DNA of 33,760 bases from Bacteroidales bacterium (GTDB lineage Bacteria; Bacteroidota; Bacteroidia; Bacteroidales; UBA6680), in contig JAOARD010000018.1 of the NCBI GenBank assembly GCA_025210735.1, positions 1-33,760 of the forward strand, given 5' to 3'. Below, in pieces: positions 1-9,200 of this stretch. How positions within the stretch are numbered: the first letter of the stretch is position 1; the number at the start of each line of letters is the position of its first letter. Under the pieces are notes generated by a model that saw only the letters and a program-made list of their open reading frames with translations, made no database searches and was not told the origin of the DNA. A program made the translations under genes and the position numbers.

Positions 1-154
1 ATGGACAACTAATATCTTTACAATTCTCATTTAACAGACGTGATACAAACTTTATTGAATCACGCTTCTCTATAGCATCTTTTAACTGATTATAACTCCT
101 TGAATCAAGCTTGTCAACTGACGCTATTAACTTAACAATGTTCTGTGCTGCCAT
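1..154 (-). CDS. N-terminus of a possible IS1595-like transposase (runs off left edge)
   Basis: An open frame reads leftward from an ATG at 154-152 to the window edge without a stop, giving 51 residues that begin MAAQNIVKLIASVDKL and end ...NENCKDISCP. A short helical N-terminus followed by a cysteine pair ending in CP resembles the start of the zinc ribbon (CPxC) found at the N-terminus of IS1595-type transposases. That is the only ground for the family name, and the catalytic part lies outside the window. The segment from here to the Crp/Fnr gene has no other reading frame of note. It could equally be a small regulatory protein with a zinc-binding site. Confidence 0.35.
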   Translation of the reverse strand, partial: MAAQNIVKLIASVDKLDSRSYNQLKDAIEKRDSIKFVSRLLNENCKDISCP

Positions 155-202
155 GGTATTTCTGTTGGTATACGAGACCTCTTAAAAAAGGTTCAACCAA
201 AC

Positions 203-224
203 TCGTGAACAGAACACTTCACGA
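203..224. repeat. Short inverted repeat upstream of the left-edge gene
   Basis: TCGTGAA (203-209) and TTCACGA (218-224) form a perfect 7-bp inverted repeat around an 8-base loop. It lies about 50 bases upstream of the start of the minus-strand gene at the left edge. It could be an operator or part of an insertion-sequence end; no T-tract follows, so it is not a convincing terminator. Confidence 0.3.
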
Positions 225-290
225 ATCAAGCCACAAGCTAAAATCCCCAACAATTCCAACCTTCACTAAAAAACATACACTTTATCTTAA

Positions 291-298
291 TATATTTG
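291..298 (+). promoter_or_regulatory. Bacteroidota-type -7 box for the Crp/Fnr gene
   Basis: TATATTTG matches the TAnnTTTG -7 consensus of Bacteroidota primary sigma factors and lies 18 bases before the ATG at 317, implying a very short leader. No clear -33 TTTG box was found at the expected spacing. Confidence 0.5.
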
Positions 299-316
299 TA
301 GTAATATAAATAGAGT

Positions 317-862
317 ATGATAAAGTTAAGTCCGGAAGATAGAGAATTTTTGAAATCAGCTTTTGAACTAGCAGAGGAGAAAAGATTCGTTGCAAATGAG
401 ATAATTGTAGAACACGATACAATATGTAGTGATATATTTTACATTAAAAGTGGCTTTACAAGAAACTACTATCTCAGCGATAAAGGAACTGATGTTACCA
501 TATGGTTTTCTGGTAAAGAGACTATAACAACTCTTGGAAAAAGCTTTTACAGACAAGAAAAGAGCTTATATGGACTACAAGCACTGGATGAGACTACTTT
601 ATATACTATTAACTACGAACAATTTGAATCACTTAGGAATAACAGCATATTTTCCTCAGAACTATTACAAAAATCCCTTTGGGAAACATGTCTTTACTTA
701 TCAGACAGAACTATAGATTTTCAAACATTAACTGCTAAAGAACGTTATGATAAAATGTTACTAACATACCCTGATATATTCAGAAAAGCACAACTAAGCC
801 ATATAGCCACATATCTTGGTATAACACAACAGAGTCTGAGCAGAATAAGAGCTCAAAAGTAA
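317..862 (+). CDS. Crp/Fnr family transcriptional regulator
   Basis: This 181-residue protein has the layout of a small Crp/Fnr regulator. Residues about 15-110 form the cyclic-nucleotide-binding beta-roll (FVANEIIVEHD, then IFYIKSGFTRNYYLSDKG), a long helix follows, and the C-terminus holds a winged-helix DNA-binding segment with recognition helix HIATYLGITQQSLSRIR. The type is common in Bacteroidota as a stand-alone sensor-regulator, often without the arginine/serine set needed for cAMP; I see no complete phosphate-binding cassette, so the ligand is unknown. No cysteine cluster for an Fnr iron-sulphur centre is present. It is monocistronic, with its own -7 box close upstream and a long non-coding stretch after it. 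The ATG at 317 is the first in frame. Targets cannot be inferred. Confidence 0.85.
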   Translation: MIKLSPEDREFLKSAFELAEEKRFVANEIIVEHDTICSDIFYIKSGFTRNYYLSDKGTDVTIWFSGKETITTLGKSFYRQEKSLYGLQALDETTLYTINYEQFESLRNNSIFSSELLQKSLWETCLYLSDRTIDFQTLTAKERYDKMLLTYPDIFRKAQLSHIATYLGITQQSLSRIRAQK

Positions 863-996
863 GGATCTGTTTAAATCTGTTTTTGCAACTATTTATCAGT
901 GAAATTGAAGCTCAATGAGGCTAATTTTATGAAAATGGAGATTCCTTTTAGATGATTTTTAACGAAATCAGGTTTCCTGTTTCATCTGTTTATTCT

Positions 997-1164
997 TTCT
1001 TTTTAATGGTCAGATGGAACTCCGCATAATAATCATTTATCTGTTATAATTATTTTTTTATTGCCAGATAGAACTCGCATTAAGATTGTCTTTGCATACC
1101 AGCAGAGTCTTTCTTATGCTCATTTCTCGTGTGTGTGAAAATTCTTTCTAATGCTTCGTTTCAT
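997..1164 (-). repeat. Dispersed repeat, copy 1 (inverted relative to copies 2 and 3)
   Basis: Read on the minus strand from 1164, this begins ATGAAACGAAGCAT and continues through CACACACGAGAAATGAGC, then TGCGAGTTCTATCTGGCAA, and ends near GACCATTAAAAAGAAA. It matches 10,804-10,974 (plus strand) base for base apart from a handful of substitutions and single-base indels. Two diverged forms of the motif GCGAGTT(C/T)(C/T)ATCTG sit inside each long copy. The small reading frame seen in copy 2 is broken here by a one-base difference in a T run, so the repeat is not coding. It lies in the 677-bp gap between the Crp/Fnr gene and sulP. Confidence 0.85.
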
Positions 1165-1474
1165 ATAAAAAAGCCGAAAGACAAATTTTAAATAGCCTCT
1201 AAATATCAATAAACATATCTTTTTACCAAATGGTAAATTACATTCCGCGGAATATAATTTACTTTGTCATCAAATAAGAGAATATATAGACCTGTTCTGT
1301 ATCTGTTCCTCTTATGAATAGAAATAGCTCAATTTTATAAAACTATCAGGTATTTATCCTTATTCCGAATACTTTGATAGTTATATGTTTCAACATTTAC
1401 TTACAGTAATCTGCATATCTCTGGTAATATCCGGAGGTATTGCAGATTTTTTTGAATTATACAATAACAAAACA
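1165..1474. other. Non-coding spacer after sulP
   Basis: Apart from repeat copy 1 and the sulP terminator, the gap between the regulator and sulP holds only AT-rich sequence. A short frame from 1385 overlaps the terminator and the sulP end and has no recognisable features. I see no RNA gene here. Confidence 0.5.
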
Positions 1475-1494
1475 GCCGGGCAAAAAGCACCGGC
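1463..1494 (-). terminator. Probable intrinsic terminator of sulP
   Basis: On the minus strand GCCGG and CCGGC (1490-1494 and 1475-1479) form a GC stem around a 10-base loop, followed by the moderately T-rich run TGTTTTGTTATTG. It lies about 45 bases after the sulP stop. The stem is short and the T-tract interrupted, so strength is uncertain. Confidence 0.5.
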
Positions 1495-1539
1495 CGTATG
1501 TATTATTAACCTAAAATATGTAGTTTATGAAAATGTTCA

Positions 1540-3156
1540 TCAATTATTTACAACAGACTCTTTCTGTTTCTTCTCATCAATACGTCTTTTAAAATTATCT
1601 ATTGCAACAAAATAATCCTTCTCATGAAGTATATTGGCGTCACATATATTCTCAGCACGCTCAATTAGTTGAATACAGTCTTTACTTAAATGGTGAAGCA
1701 TAACTGTTTTTCCAGCCTTAAGATATCTTGCTGTTATCTTATTAATAGCCTCAATAGCACTCTGGTCAGCAACCTTACTCTCCTTAAACGATATAATCAC
1801 CTCCTCTGGGTCACTCTCTACATCAAACTTTTCCTGAAACAGAGATACAGAACCAAAAAACAGAGGACCATATATCTCATAATGTTTTATTCCCCTCTCA
1901 TCAATATGCTTACGAGCTCTTATTCGTATTGCATTCTCCCATGCAAAAACAAGTGCAGAGATAATAACTCCGGCCAGCACAGCTATTGCAAGATCAAATA
2001 TTACAGTAAGCAGAGTTACTGTAGCAATAACAATTGCATCTGAAAGAGGGATCTTATTAATAACCTTAAATGTACTCCACGCAAATGTACCAATAACTAC
2101 CATGAACATTACTCCTACAAGAGCAGCAATAGGTACCATCTCAATATATTCAGAACCAAACAGTATAAAAAGAAGCAAAGCAACAGCGGCAACAATACCG
2201 GACAATCTGCCACGACCTCCTGACTTTATATTAATGATACTCTGACCAATCATGGCACAACCACCCATACCACCAAAGAAACCATTCACAACATTTGCTG
2301 TACCTTGTGCAATTGCCTCTCTGTTTCCGTTTCCATGTGTCTCTGTGAGCTCATCAATAAGCGATAATGTCATTAGCGACTCTATAAGACCAATTGCAGC
2401 AAGAATAAATGCATATGGTAATATAACCTTAATTAAAGGCCAGTTGAAAGGTATAACTGGTATATTAAATTCTGGCAGACCGGCACTAATGCCCTCTCCT
2501 CCACCTGATACAATAAATGATTTTACAGTTTCTGTATCTACGCCACCAAAAATAACAATTGCCGATACAACAAGTATAGCTGTAAGAGCAGCAGGAATAC
2601 GTTTAGTAAACTTAGGTAGTACATATGATATTACCATTGTCAATACAACAAGACCAATCATTATATACATTGAACCTCCGCTAAGCCATTCACCACCAAC
2701 CTTAAACATATCAAGTTGAGATGTAAATATAACAATGGCCAAACCATTAACAAATCCCATCATTACAGAGTGTGGTATAAGTCTGATAAACTTACCTAGC
2801 TTAAGCACACCTACAAGTATCTGTATCATACCTGCTATAATAAGGGTAACAAAAAGTGTCTGCAGTAACGAGAAATTATCTGCATAACCGAGTTCACCAA
2901 CATCTTTAAGAAGCTTCACCATAACTACCGCCATTGCTCCGGTAGCTCCGGATATCATTCCTGGTCTGCCACCAAACACAGATGTAATAATCCCCATCAT
3001 AAAAGCACCATACAATCCTATTATTGGCGATATACCTGCAACAAATGCAAAAGCAACTGCCTCTGGTACCAGAGCCAATGCTACAGTTAATCCCGAAAGA
3101 ATATCATCCTTAATACTCCCCTGCTTCTTATCAATAAAAGTAAATCCCTTAACCAT
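1540..3156 (-). CDS. SulP family inorganic anion transporter with STAS domain
   Basis: This 538-residue inner-membrane protein carries the SulP signature near the N-terminus (GLTVALALVPEAVAFAFVAG, residues about 23-42), a series of hydrophobic segments to about residue 410, and a cytoplasmic STAS domain at about 420-515 (HYEIYGPLFFGS...). SulP carriers move sulphate, bicarbonate or other anions coupled to H+ or Na+; the substrate cannot be read from the sequence. Length and domain order fit full-length bacterial members. The start ATG at 3156 is preceded by a TAnnTTTG box. The gene is transcribed alone: a divergent gene lies upstream and a hairpin downstream. A bicarbonate or sulphate carrier is the likeliest role. 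Confidence 0.9.
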   Translation of the reverse strand: MVKGFTFIDKKQGSIKDDILSGLTVALALVPEAVAFAFVAGISPIIGLYGAFMMGIITSVFGGRPGMISGATGAMAVVMVKLLKDVGELGYADNFSLLQTLFVTLIIAGMIQILVGVLKLGKFIRLIPHSVMMGFVNGLAIVIFTSQLDMFKVGGEWLSGGSMYIMIGLVVLTMVISYVLPKFTKRIPAALTAILVVSAIVIFGGVDTETVKSFIVSGGGEGISAGLPEFNIPVIPFNWPLIKVILPYAFILAAIGLIESLMTLSLIDELTETHGNGNREAIAQGTANVVNGFFGGMGGCAMIGQSIINIKSGGRGRLSGIVAAVALLLFILFGSEYIEMVPIAALVGVMFMVVIGTFAWSTFKVINKIPLSDAIVIATVTLLTVIFDLAIAVLAGVIISALVFAWENAIRIRARKHIDERGIKHYEIYGPLFFGSVSLFQEKFDVESDPEEVIISFKESKVADQSAIEAINKITARYLKAGKTVMLHHLSKDCIQLIERAENICDANILHEKDYFVAIDNFKRRIDEKKQKESVVNN

Positions 3157-3200
3157 ATATAAATTATCTGTTAATTATTGCACCTATCGCAAACAGCGCG

Positions 3201-3208
3201 CAAAAGTA
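3201..3208 (-). promoter_or_regulatory. -7 box for sulP
   Basis: On the minus strand TACTTTTG matches TAnnTTTG. A TTTT run 19 bases upstream stands where the -33 TTTG box is expected. It lies 45-52 bases before the sulP ATG. Confidence 0.55.
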
Positions 3209-3318
3209 CACATTGTAATTTTATTAGAAAAAGGTGTAACATATCCTTTTGACCAGAAGCCTATAAATCAACATAAGTACCACATTTATCCTGAGAAAAA
3301 TCCCAAACCGTTAAATTC

Positions 3319-3334
3319 TGGCACAGCTTTTGCA
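3319..3334 (+). promoter_or_regulatory. Sigma-54 (RpoN) promoter of the TonB-like gene
   Basis: TGGCAC, five bases, TTGCA is an exact match to the -24/-12 consensus TGGCAC-N5-TTGCA/T. It points toward the TonB-like gene, and a start of transcription near 3345 would give a leader of about 70 bases. No TAnnTTTG box occurs between it and the ATG. Sigma-54 promoters need an enhancer-binding ATPase, so this gene is probably induced by a specific signal; no such activator gene lies in the window. Confidence 0.75.
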
Positions 3335-3413
3335 ACTTCGATAACAATTGACAAACGATCTATTTAGAGGGCCCAACTAACAGATCACATACATTAATCT
3401 AAAAACTAAGAAT

Positions 3414-4103
3414 ATGGAAGTGAAGAAAAACCCAAAAGTAAATCTTGAGAAGAAAAAGGGTATGTTTATGCAGGTTGGACTTATTTTATCAATATCACTT
3501 GTACTTGTAGCATTTAACTGGACATCTGAACCTGAAAAGTCAAAGATATCTTTTGACAGAGGAGGAACTATTGAAGAGCTTGATATGATTATAAACACAG
3601 AACGCAAAAAGGTAGAGCCACCAGTAGTAAAACCACCAAAGGTTGAGTATCCTGATTTGAAAATAGTTGAAGATGATCATAAGATAGAAAATGAAAATAC
3701 ATTTAACTTTGATATGACTGCTGAAGAAACAGATGCAGTTGCATTCGAAATGCCAGAAGAGATTTACGAACCAGATGACGATAACTTCTACATTGCAGCA
3801 GATAAAATGCCTACATTTAAAGGTGGTGATCTTGCTGATTTCAGAAACTGGGTACAAAAACGCTTAAGATATCCTACAATTGCACAAGAAGAGGGTATAC
3901 AGGGTAAAGTTTATATTGAGTTTATAGTAGATAAAACAGGAAAAGTAACAAACGTAAAAGTTCTGAGAGGTGTTGATCCATTAATCGACAACGAAGCTGT
4001 AAGAGTTGTAAAATCATCTCCTCGCTGGACTCCGGGAGAACAACGCACAAGAAAGGTAAATGTAAAATTCAGTATACCAATACTATTCAGACTACAGGGT
4101 TAG
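3414..4103 (+). CDS. TonB family energy transducer
   Basis: This 229-residue protein has a lysine-rich cytoplasmic tip, one membrane anchor (about residues 17-36, VGLILSISLVLVAFNW), a periplasmic linker with a proline-lysine stretch (EPPVVKPPKVEYP, about 69-81) and an acidic segment. A TonB C-terminal domain follows from about 140 (FRNWVQKRLRYPTIAQEEGI, then GKVYIEFIVDKTGKV) to the end. TonB proteins transmit the proton motive force from ExbB/ExbD to outer-membrane receptors. No exbB/exbD is adjacent, so it probably works with a complex encoded elsewhere. The sigma-54 promoter upstream is an unusual control for an orphan TonB. It is followed by a strong terminator shared with fabG. Confidence 0.88.
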   Translation: MEVKKNPKVNLEKKKGMFMQVGLILSISLVLVAFNWTSEPEKSKISFDRGGTIEELDMIINTERKKVEPPVVKPPKVEYPDLKIVEDDHKIENENTFNFDMTAEETDAVAFEMPEEIYEPDDDNFYIAADKMPTFKGGDLADFRNWVQKRLRYPTIAQEEGIQGKVYIEFIVDKTGKVTNVKVLRGVDPLIDNEAVRVVKSSPRWTPGEQRTRKVNVKFSIPILFRLQG

Positions 4104-4109
4104 TACAAT

Positions 4110-4139
4110 AAAAAAGGCTGCTAAAAGCAGCCTTTTTTT
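4110..4139. terminator. Bidirectional intrinsic terminator between tonB-like gene and fabG
   Basis: GGCTGC (4116-4121) pairs with GCAGCC (4127-4132) around TAAAA, flanked by an A-run on the left and a T7 run on the right. It therefore works on both strands. It lies 6 bases after the TonB-like stop and 17 bases from the convergent fabG stop. Confidence 0.9.
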
Positions 4140-4155
4140 ATATAGAAACAATATA

Positions 4156-4902
4156 TTACATATCCATTCCACCACATACATTCAGAACCTGACCAGTAAC
4201 ATACTTAGATAGATCTGAAGCAAGGAATAGTGTTACATCAGCAACATCCTCTGGTGTACCACCTCTTTTTAAAGGAATTTTTGATTCCCACTCTTTTCTT
4301 ACATCATCAGGAAGCTGACCTGTCATCTCTGTAATAATGAACCCCGGAGCAATAGCGTTACTTCTGATACCTCTTGATCCTAGCTCTTTAGCAATACTCT
4401 TTGTAAAACCAATAATACCAGCTTTAGATGCAGAATAGTTAGCTTGACCTGCATTACCTGACACACCAACAACAGAGCTCATATTTATAATTGAACCTGA
4501 ACGCTGCTTAAGCATATAACGCTGTACAGCTTTTGTAAGGTTAAATACAGATTTAAGGTTAACATTAATTACAAGATCCCACTGCTCTTCAGTCATACGC
4601 ATCATAAGAGTGTCTCTCGTAATACCAGCATTGTTAACTAATACGTCAACACTTCCAAACTCTTTTACTATATCGTCAACAAGGGTCTGCGACTGATCAA
4701 ACTTACTTGCATCAGATTCAAAACCTTTAGCCTTTACGCCAAAATCAGCAAGTTCTTTCTCTGTTGCTTTAAAGTTATCATCAGCTTTAAGATCTGTAAA
4801 AGCAATATTTGCTCCTTCAGCAGCTAATTTTAATGCAATAGCTTTACCAATTCCTCTTGCACCACCGGTTACAATCGCCGTTTTTCCTTCTAGTAACTTC
4901 AT
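4156..4902 (-). CDS. fabG: 3-oxoacyl-[acyl-carrier-protein] reductase
   Basis: This 248-residue short-chain dehydrogenase/reductase catalyses the NADPH-dependent reduction of 3-oxoacyl-ACP in fatty acid elongation. Visible are the cofactor motif TGGARGIG (residues 12-19), NNAG (90-93), the catalytic serine in MSSVVGVSG (142/143), and the YSASK pair Y156/K160. The C-terminal GQVLNVCGGMDM is typical of FabG, and the length is exactly that of the family. It stands alone rather than in a fab cluster, facing the TonB-like gene and ending at the shared terminator. A -7 box lies 87 bases upstream of the ATG. A relative acting on other 3-oxoacyl substrates cannot be excluded, but FabG is by far the best fit. 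Confidence 0.92.
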   Translation of the reverse strand: MKLLEGKTAIVTGGARGIGKAIALKLAAEGANIAFTDLKADDNFKATEKELADFGVKAKGFESDASKFDQSQTLVDDIVKEFGSVDVLVNNAGITRDTLMMRMTEEQWDLVINVNLKSVFNLTKAVQRYMLKQRSGSIINMSSVVGVSGNAGQANYSASKAGIIGFTKSIAKELGSRGIRSNAIAPGFIITEMTGQLPDDVRKEWESKIPLKRGGTPEDVADVTLFLASDLSKYVTGQVLNVCGGMDM

Positions 4903-4988
4903 AATTATAATTATTAAAATCTATTATCAATCTAAAAATCAACTGCCAACAAACAATATATTATTATTGTTTAACATCAACAGCAAAG

Positions 4989-4996
4989 CAAAAATA
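4989..4996 (-). promoter_or_regulatory. -7 box for fabG
   Basis: On the minus strand TATTTTTG matches TAnnTTTG, 87 bases before the fabG ATG. No exact -33 box was found. Confidence 0.45.
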
Positions 4997-5343
4997 AACA
5001 AAGTTGTCACATATCTATAAACTATCAACTGTTAATTACTTCACAATATAGTATGTAATACAGTTAATCATTAAAAACAGTCTACCATAACATAATACAG
5101 TTTTGCTATTACATTAGTATAAAATACAGGTTTTTCAAACAAAAACTTAAACTTGCTACAAACTGTTGTAACCATTAATTCGAATATATTATTAACATCT
5201 ACATAACTGTTTAATGATGTTGAACAACATAACACACATATAACAGAACTAAAATACGGTATTTAGAATATACCACAAATACCTATCCATATATCATATA
5301 TATTATTTTTATGTTAATTACATTATAATCTGTAAATTATTTA
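4997..5343. other. AT-rich divergent intergenic region
   Basis: This stretch lies between fabG and the start of the long operon. It is very AT-rich with short runs such as TATATATTATTTTTATG and contains no reading frame or strong hairpin. It probably carries only promoters and regulatory sites for the two divergent genes. Confidence 0.5.
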
Positions 5344-5351
5344 TACTTTTG
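5344..5351 (+). promoter_or_regulatory. -7 box for the surface-protein/toxin operon
   Basis: TACTTTTG matches TAnnTTTG and ends 21 bases before the ATG of the first gene. No convincing -33 box is present. This is the only good promoter candidate before the 23-kb run of plus-strand genes. Confidence 0.55.
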
Positions 5352-5372
5352 AATCGTAAAAGCTAACAATTT

Positions 5373-6269
5373 ATGAGACTCAAACTAATCATGCTATCTC
5401 TGTTTGCATGTAATATGTTATTTGCACAGGAGATAGAAGAATATATTGATATCTATAAGAGTATAGGTGTATCAGATTATAATAAAGAACAATCAATTAT
5501 CAATAAATACAAGTTTAATACTCTTAAAACAGGATTAAACCAATACTTCTCTGACTCGGTTGCTTCAGTAAGACAAAAAGCATATTATCTCATATATAAA
5601 AAAGGAGTTAATGCAGAAGCTACTAATAGAACAGAGGCTGTAAATACGCTAATCAACGGATGTTTTGATAAAAACGGAGGAGTTGTTGGAGCAGTTTTAA
5701 GTAACCTTAACGACTTTAATTCAAGTGATTTCGACAATAAAGCTAAATCAGCAATAAATAAGCTACTAAACAAGAAGAAGATGTTTCACCGCAAAAAGCT
5801 GGCAATGCTTGCAGGAAAAGTTGGTGCTGGAAAAGAAGCCATGCAGAAAAAGCTTCTTGACAAAAGAGTTAGTAACGATACAAAGTGGGCTTACTCTCTT
5901 GCTCTTGCCAGACAAGGTAGTGCAAAACATATCAATTATTGTATGAATCAGATTTCAGAAATACCTGTAAACAACAACCTGATTGCATATATAATACCTG
6001 ATCTGGTGTATACAAAACAACGGGAGATGATTGACTACTGTATTAGTTTAGTATTCAGAGATACAAAAGACTGTTTCTCTCCAAACCCTGATAAACCAGA
6101 ATACATTTTATGTGCATACAGAGTTCTTGAACTTATAGCTCCGGTAATTGCAGATTTTCCGTACCAAACAGATGCTACAGGAACACTTAATACAGACGAC
6201 TATGACAAAGCTTTAACTGTAACCAGAAAATGGCTTACAGACAACCCTAACTATAACATAATACAATAA
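5373..6269 (+). CDS. Exported helical (HEAT-like) repeat protein, first gene of operon
   Basis: This 298-residue protein begins with a signal peptide (MRLKLIMLSLFACNMLFA, cut before QEIEEY). The rest is strongly helical, with successive helix pairs such as VASVRQKAYYLIYKKGV, AVNTLINGCFDKNGGVV and HRKKLAMLAGKVGAGKEAM that look like HEAT/ARM-type repeats. I do not recognise a named family. No catalytic motif is visible; such solenoids usually bind other proteins. It stops 12 bases before the 1,503-residue gene, so the two are cotranscribed. In this context it may be a periplasmic scaffold or chaperone for the large exported proteins, which is inference from position only. Confidence 0.75.
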   Translation: MRLKLIMLSLFACNMLFAQEIEEYIDIYKSIGVSDYNKEQSIINKYKFNTLKTGLNQYFSDSVASVRQKAYYLIYKKGVNAEATNRTEAVNTLINGCFDKNGGVVGAVLSNLNDFNSSDFDNKAKSAINKLLNKKKMFHRKKLAMLAGKVGAGKEAMQKKLLDKRVSNDTKWAYSLALARQGSAKHINYCMNQISEIPVNNNLIAYIIPDLVYTKQREMIDYCISLVFRDTKDCFSPNPDKPEYILCAYRVLELIAPVIADFPYQTDATGTLNTDDYDKALTVTRKWLTDNPNYNIIQ

Positions 6270-6281
6270 GCACACAAACCA

Positions 6282-9200
6282 ATGAGAAGGTACATAACTA
6301 GAACCGGGTTAGTTATACTAACATTTCTGTGTATAAATATCAATCTGCTAAATGCCCAACAGGATAAGATAAATCAGATATTATCTCAGGTTGAGGCAAA
6401 ACAGGAACAATACAAAGATAGAATAGATGCAGCCTTTGCTGCAATGGAAGCGGTAAAAAAAGCAGGTGCATATATAGAATCAATCGGAGATCTTATTGGT
6501 AATGGTGAAGTAACCCTGCCGGTAGGAATAAAAAAAGGTGATTATGAACTTATAATACAGAAGATAACCTATAACGAACAGACAGGAAAGCCAAATATTT
6601 TTGCCACATGTGCATTTAAGTTTAAAGATAGCGGGCAACCAATAGCATTTGAAGGAAAAGCTGATATAGAGGGTAAAAAAGGTTTAGGAACAAATGGGTT
6701 TCTTGAACTGATTGCGCCTGTGAGACGAAATATAGGAAAAGAGGCTGCACTTATATTTGACGGCGGTACAAAGGTTAATTTCGGATGTAAAGGTGTAGAA
6801 TCTGTAAACGCAAAAATAGTTCTTTTATTAACCTCAGATAAGATATACGCTGTAGATAAGAGTGGAGCTCCTTCTGCAATGCCAATTACATCAAGTTTTG
6901 AATCAAGCTTCTACGATTTTGATAATTTTACGGCATCACTATCATTTAACCAATCGTTCTCTGTAAAAGGATTAAAGGATATAATATTTACAATTAAAGG
7001 TGCTATACTTGATCAGAGCGATATAACAACATCCGTTTTAGCACCATTTCCGAAAAACTATTTTCAAGGTGGAGCCAATGAACAGAATCTATGGAAAGGT
7101 ATATCGGTTTCTGAAGCAACTATTGCTCTTCCAGCTATATTTAAGAAGCCAAGTACAAATACTCAATCAGACAGTACCAACAATAAATCAAGAATAGAGA
7201 TTGGTTTAGAACATGCTATTTTCGATAATAATGGATTCTCTGGTGCAGTAAAGGCTGATAATGTAATAAACAGCGATGCAATTAATAAATCTAAATGGGA
7301 TATAACAGTTAACGATTTCTCACTTAGTATACTTAAAAACAATATAGATGGCTTTGGTTTTGGTGGAGATTTGAATATACCACCATTAGGCAAAAACTCA
7401 CTATTGCCATACACAGCCACATTTAACCCGGCAATCAACGAGTACTCATTTGCAGTAAATGTATCAGGAGAATACGATTTTCCGGTACTTAGAAGTAAAC
7501 TATCGCTTAATGAGACCTCAACTGTTGAGGTACTGTTTGAAGGATCTGACCTCTACCCTACACTGAATGCTTCGGGTAAATTATCAATTGATGCTCCTAT
7601 AAATAAATCAGATAGTACAAAAAAATTCACCCTTCCTGATGTGGCATTTGAGAATCTGCGAATAAGCCGTAAAGAGCCATATGTTGAGATTGGTTCAATA
7701 GGTGTATCCGGCAACATCAAATCACCTAAAATAGCAGGTTTTGAGCTGTCGGTATCAGGCATTAAATCATTCAAAAACAATAACGGATCAGGCTTGTCAT
7801 TTGATGCAGGAATTAAGCTGAATGATATGTTTGGTGGCGATGCCGGACTTCAACTGTACGGCGACTATGCCCACTGGAAGTTTAAAAAAGTTGGCATAGA
7901 TAAAATCAAGGTAGACTTTAAATCAAAAGCCTTCAGTATAAAAGGGGGCGTAATGTTTAAAAACGGAGACGAGACCTATGGTAGTGGTTTCAGAGGCGAT
8001 GTTGCAGTTACCCTGATTGATAAGTTCAACCTTGATGCGGTAGCTGTATTCGGTAAAAAAGATGACTACCGTTACTTTCTTACAGATGTATTTCTGGAAT
8101 TATCACCTACATCGGGTATCATAGTCCCTCCCGCCCTGTCGTTCTATGGTTTTGGTGGTGGTATGTATAAACGCATGCAACAATCAACAGATACAGGAAT
8201 AGATACAGAATTTGGTAAATCATTATCAGGAATAAACTATGTACCCGATAGAAAAGTTGGTATGGGATTTATGGCTGCTACAAAATTTGGTCTTGTTGGC
8301 ACTCCATCAGCTTTTAATGCTAAGGTATCATTCGAGATGCAATTTAATCAGCATGGAGGTCTCAACTTTGTCCAGTTACGTGGTGATGCATCGTTCATGA
8401 ACTCACCTAAAAAGTGGGGTAAACTGGCAGAAAACATCAACGATAAAGTAAAAAAACTGGAAGAGACAGGCGGAAAGTTAAAGCTATCAGCAAAGAGTGA
8501 TCTGAAGGTACCTGAGAATAAAACAAGTGGCTTTCTTACTGCATCAATGAATATAAAATATGACGTTGCAAACAGTATATTCTCAGCAGATCTGAATACA
8601 TATCTTAACGCTGGTTTCATTAAAGGTATTGGTCCTAATGACCGTATGGGATGGGCATCTGCATACTTTGCTCCCGACAAATGGTACACATATATAGGAA
8701 CGCCTACCGATAGAATTGGTGTAAAGGTAATGGGACTTGCTCAGTTAGATAGTTACTTTATGATTGGTGATGATATACCGGAGTTACATGCCCCACCACA
8801 GAAAGTATTACAGAACTTTAGTGAGAGAAAACAGAAGAAATTCACAGAAAGAGCCGAGGCAGATCAACCAAATGGCGGAGGAATAGCTTTCGGGCAATCA
8901 ATGAGTGTAAATTTTAAAGCAAAATTGCCACCATTCTATGCAAAAATAGGCGCAGGACTGGGTGCTGAGTTTCTGCTGAAAAATTACGGATCAAGTGCAT
9001 ACTGTTTAGGTGGCAATTCAACACTGGGGATAAACGGGTGGTATGCACGTGCACAGGCATGGGCTTGGGTAGAAGCCGATATAGGAATAGAAGTTAAGCT
9101 CTTTGCTAAACGTCGTAAATTCAGCATTCTGGATGTATCAGCCAGTGCACTTCTGGAAGGAGCCGGACCAAACCCTTTCTACTTTGCAGGTACTGTAGGC

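Noticed and set aside
1385..1615. 76-codon plus-strand frame beside sulP
   Set aside because: It overlaps the sulP terminator and the sulP 3' end, and its residues have no family resemblance.
2252..2719. 155-codon frame opposite sulP
   Set aside because: Entirely antisense to a clear transporter gene; a codon-structure shadow.
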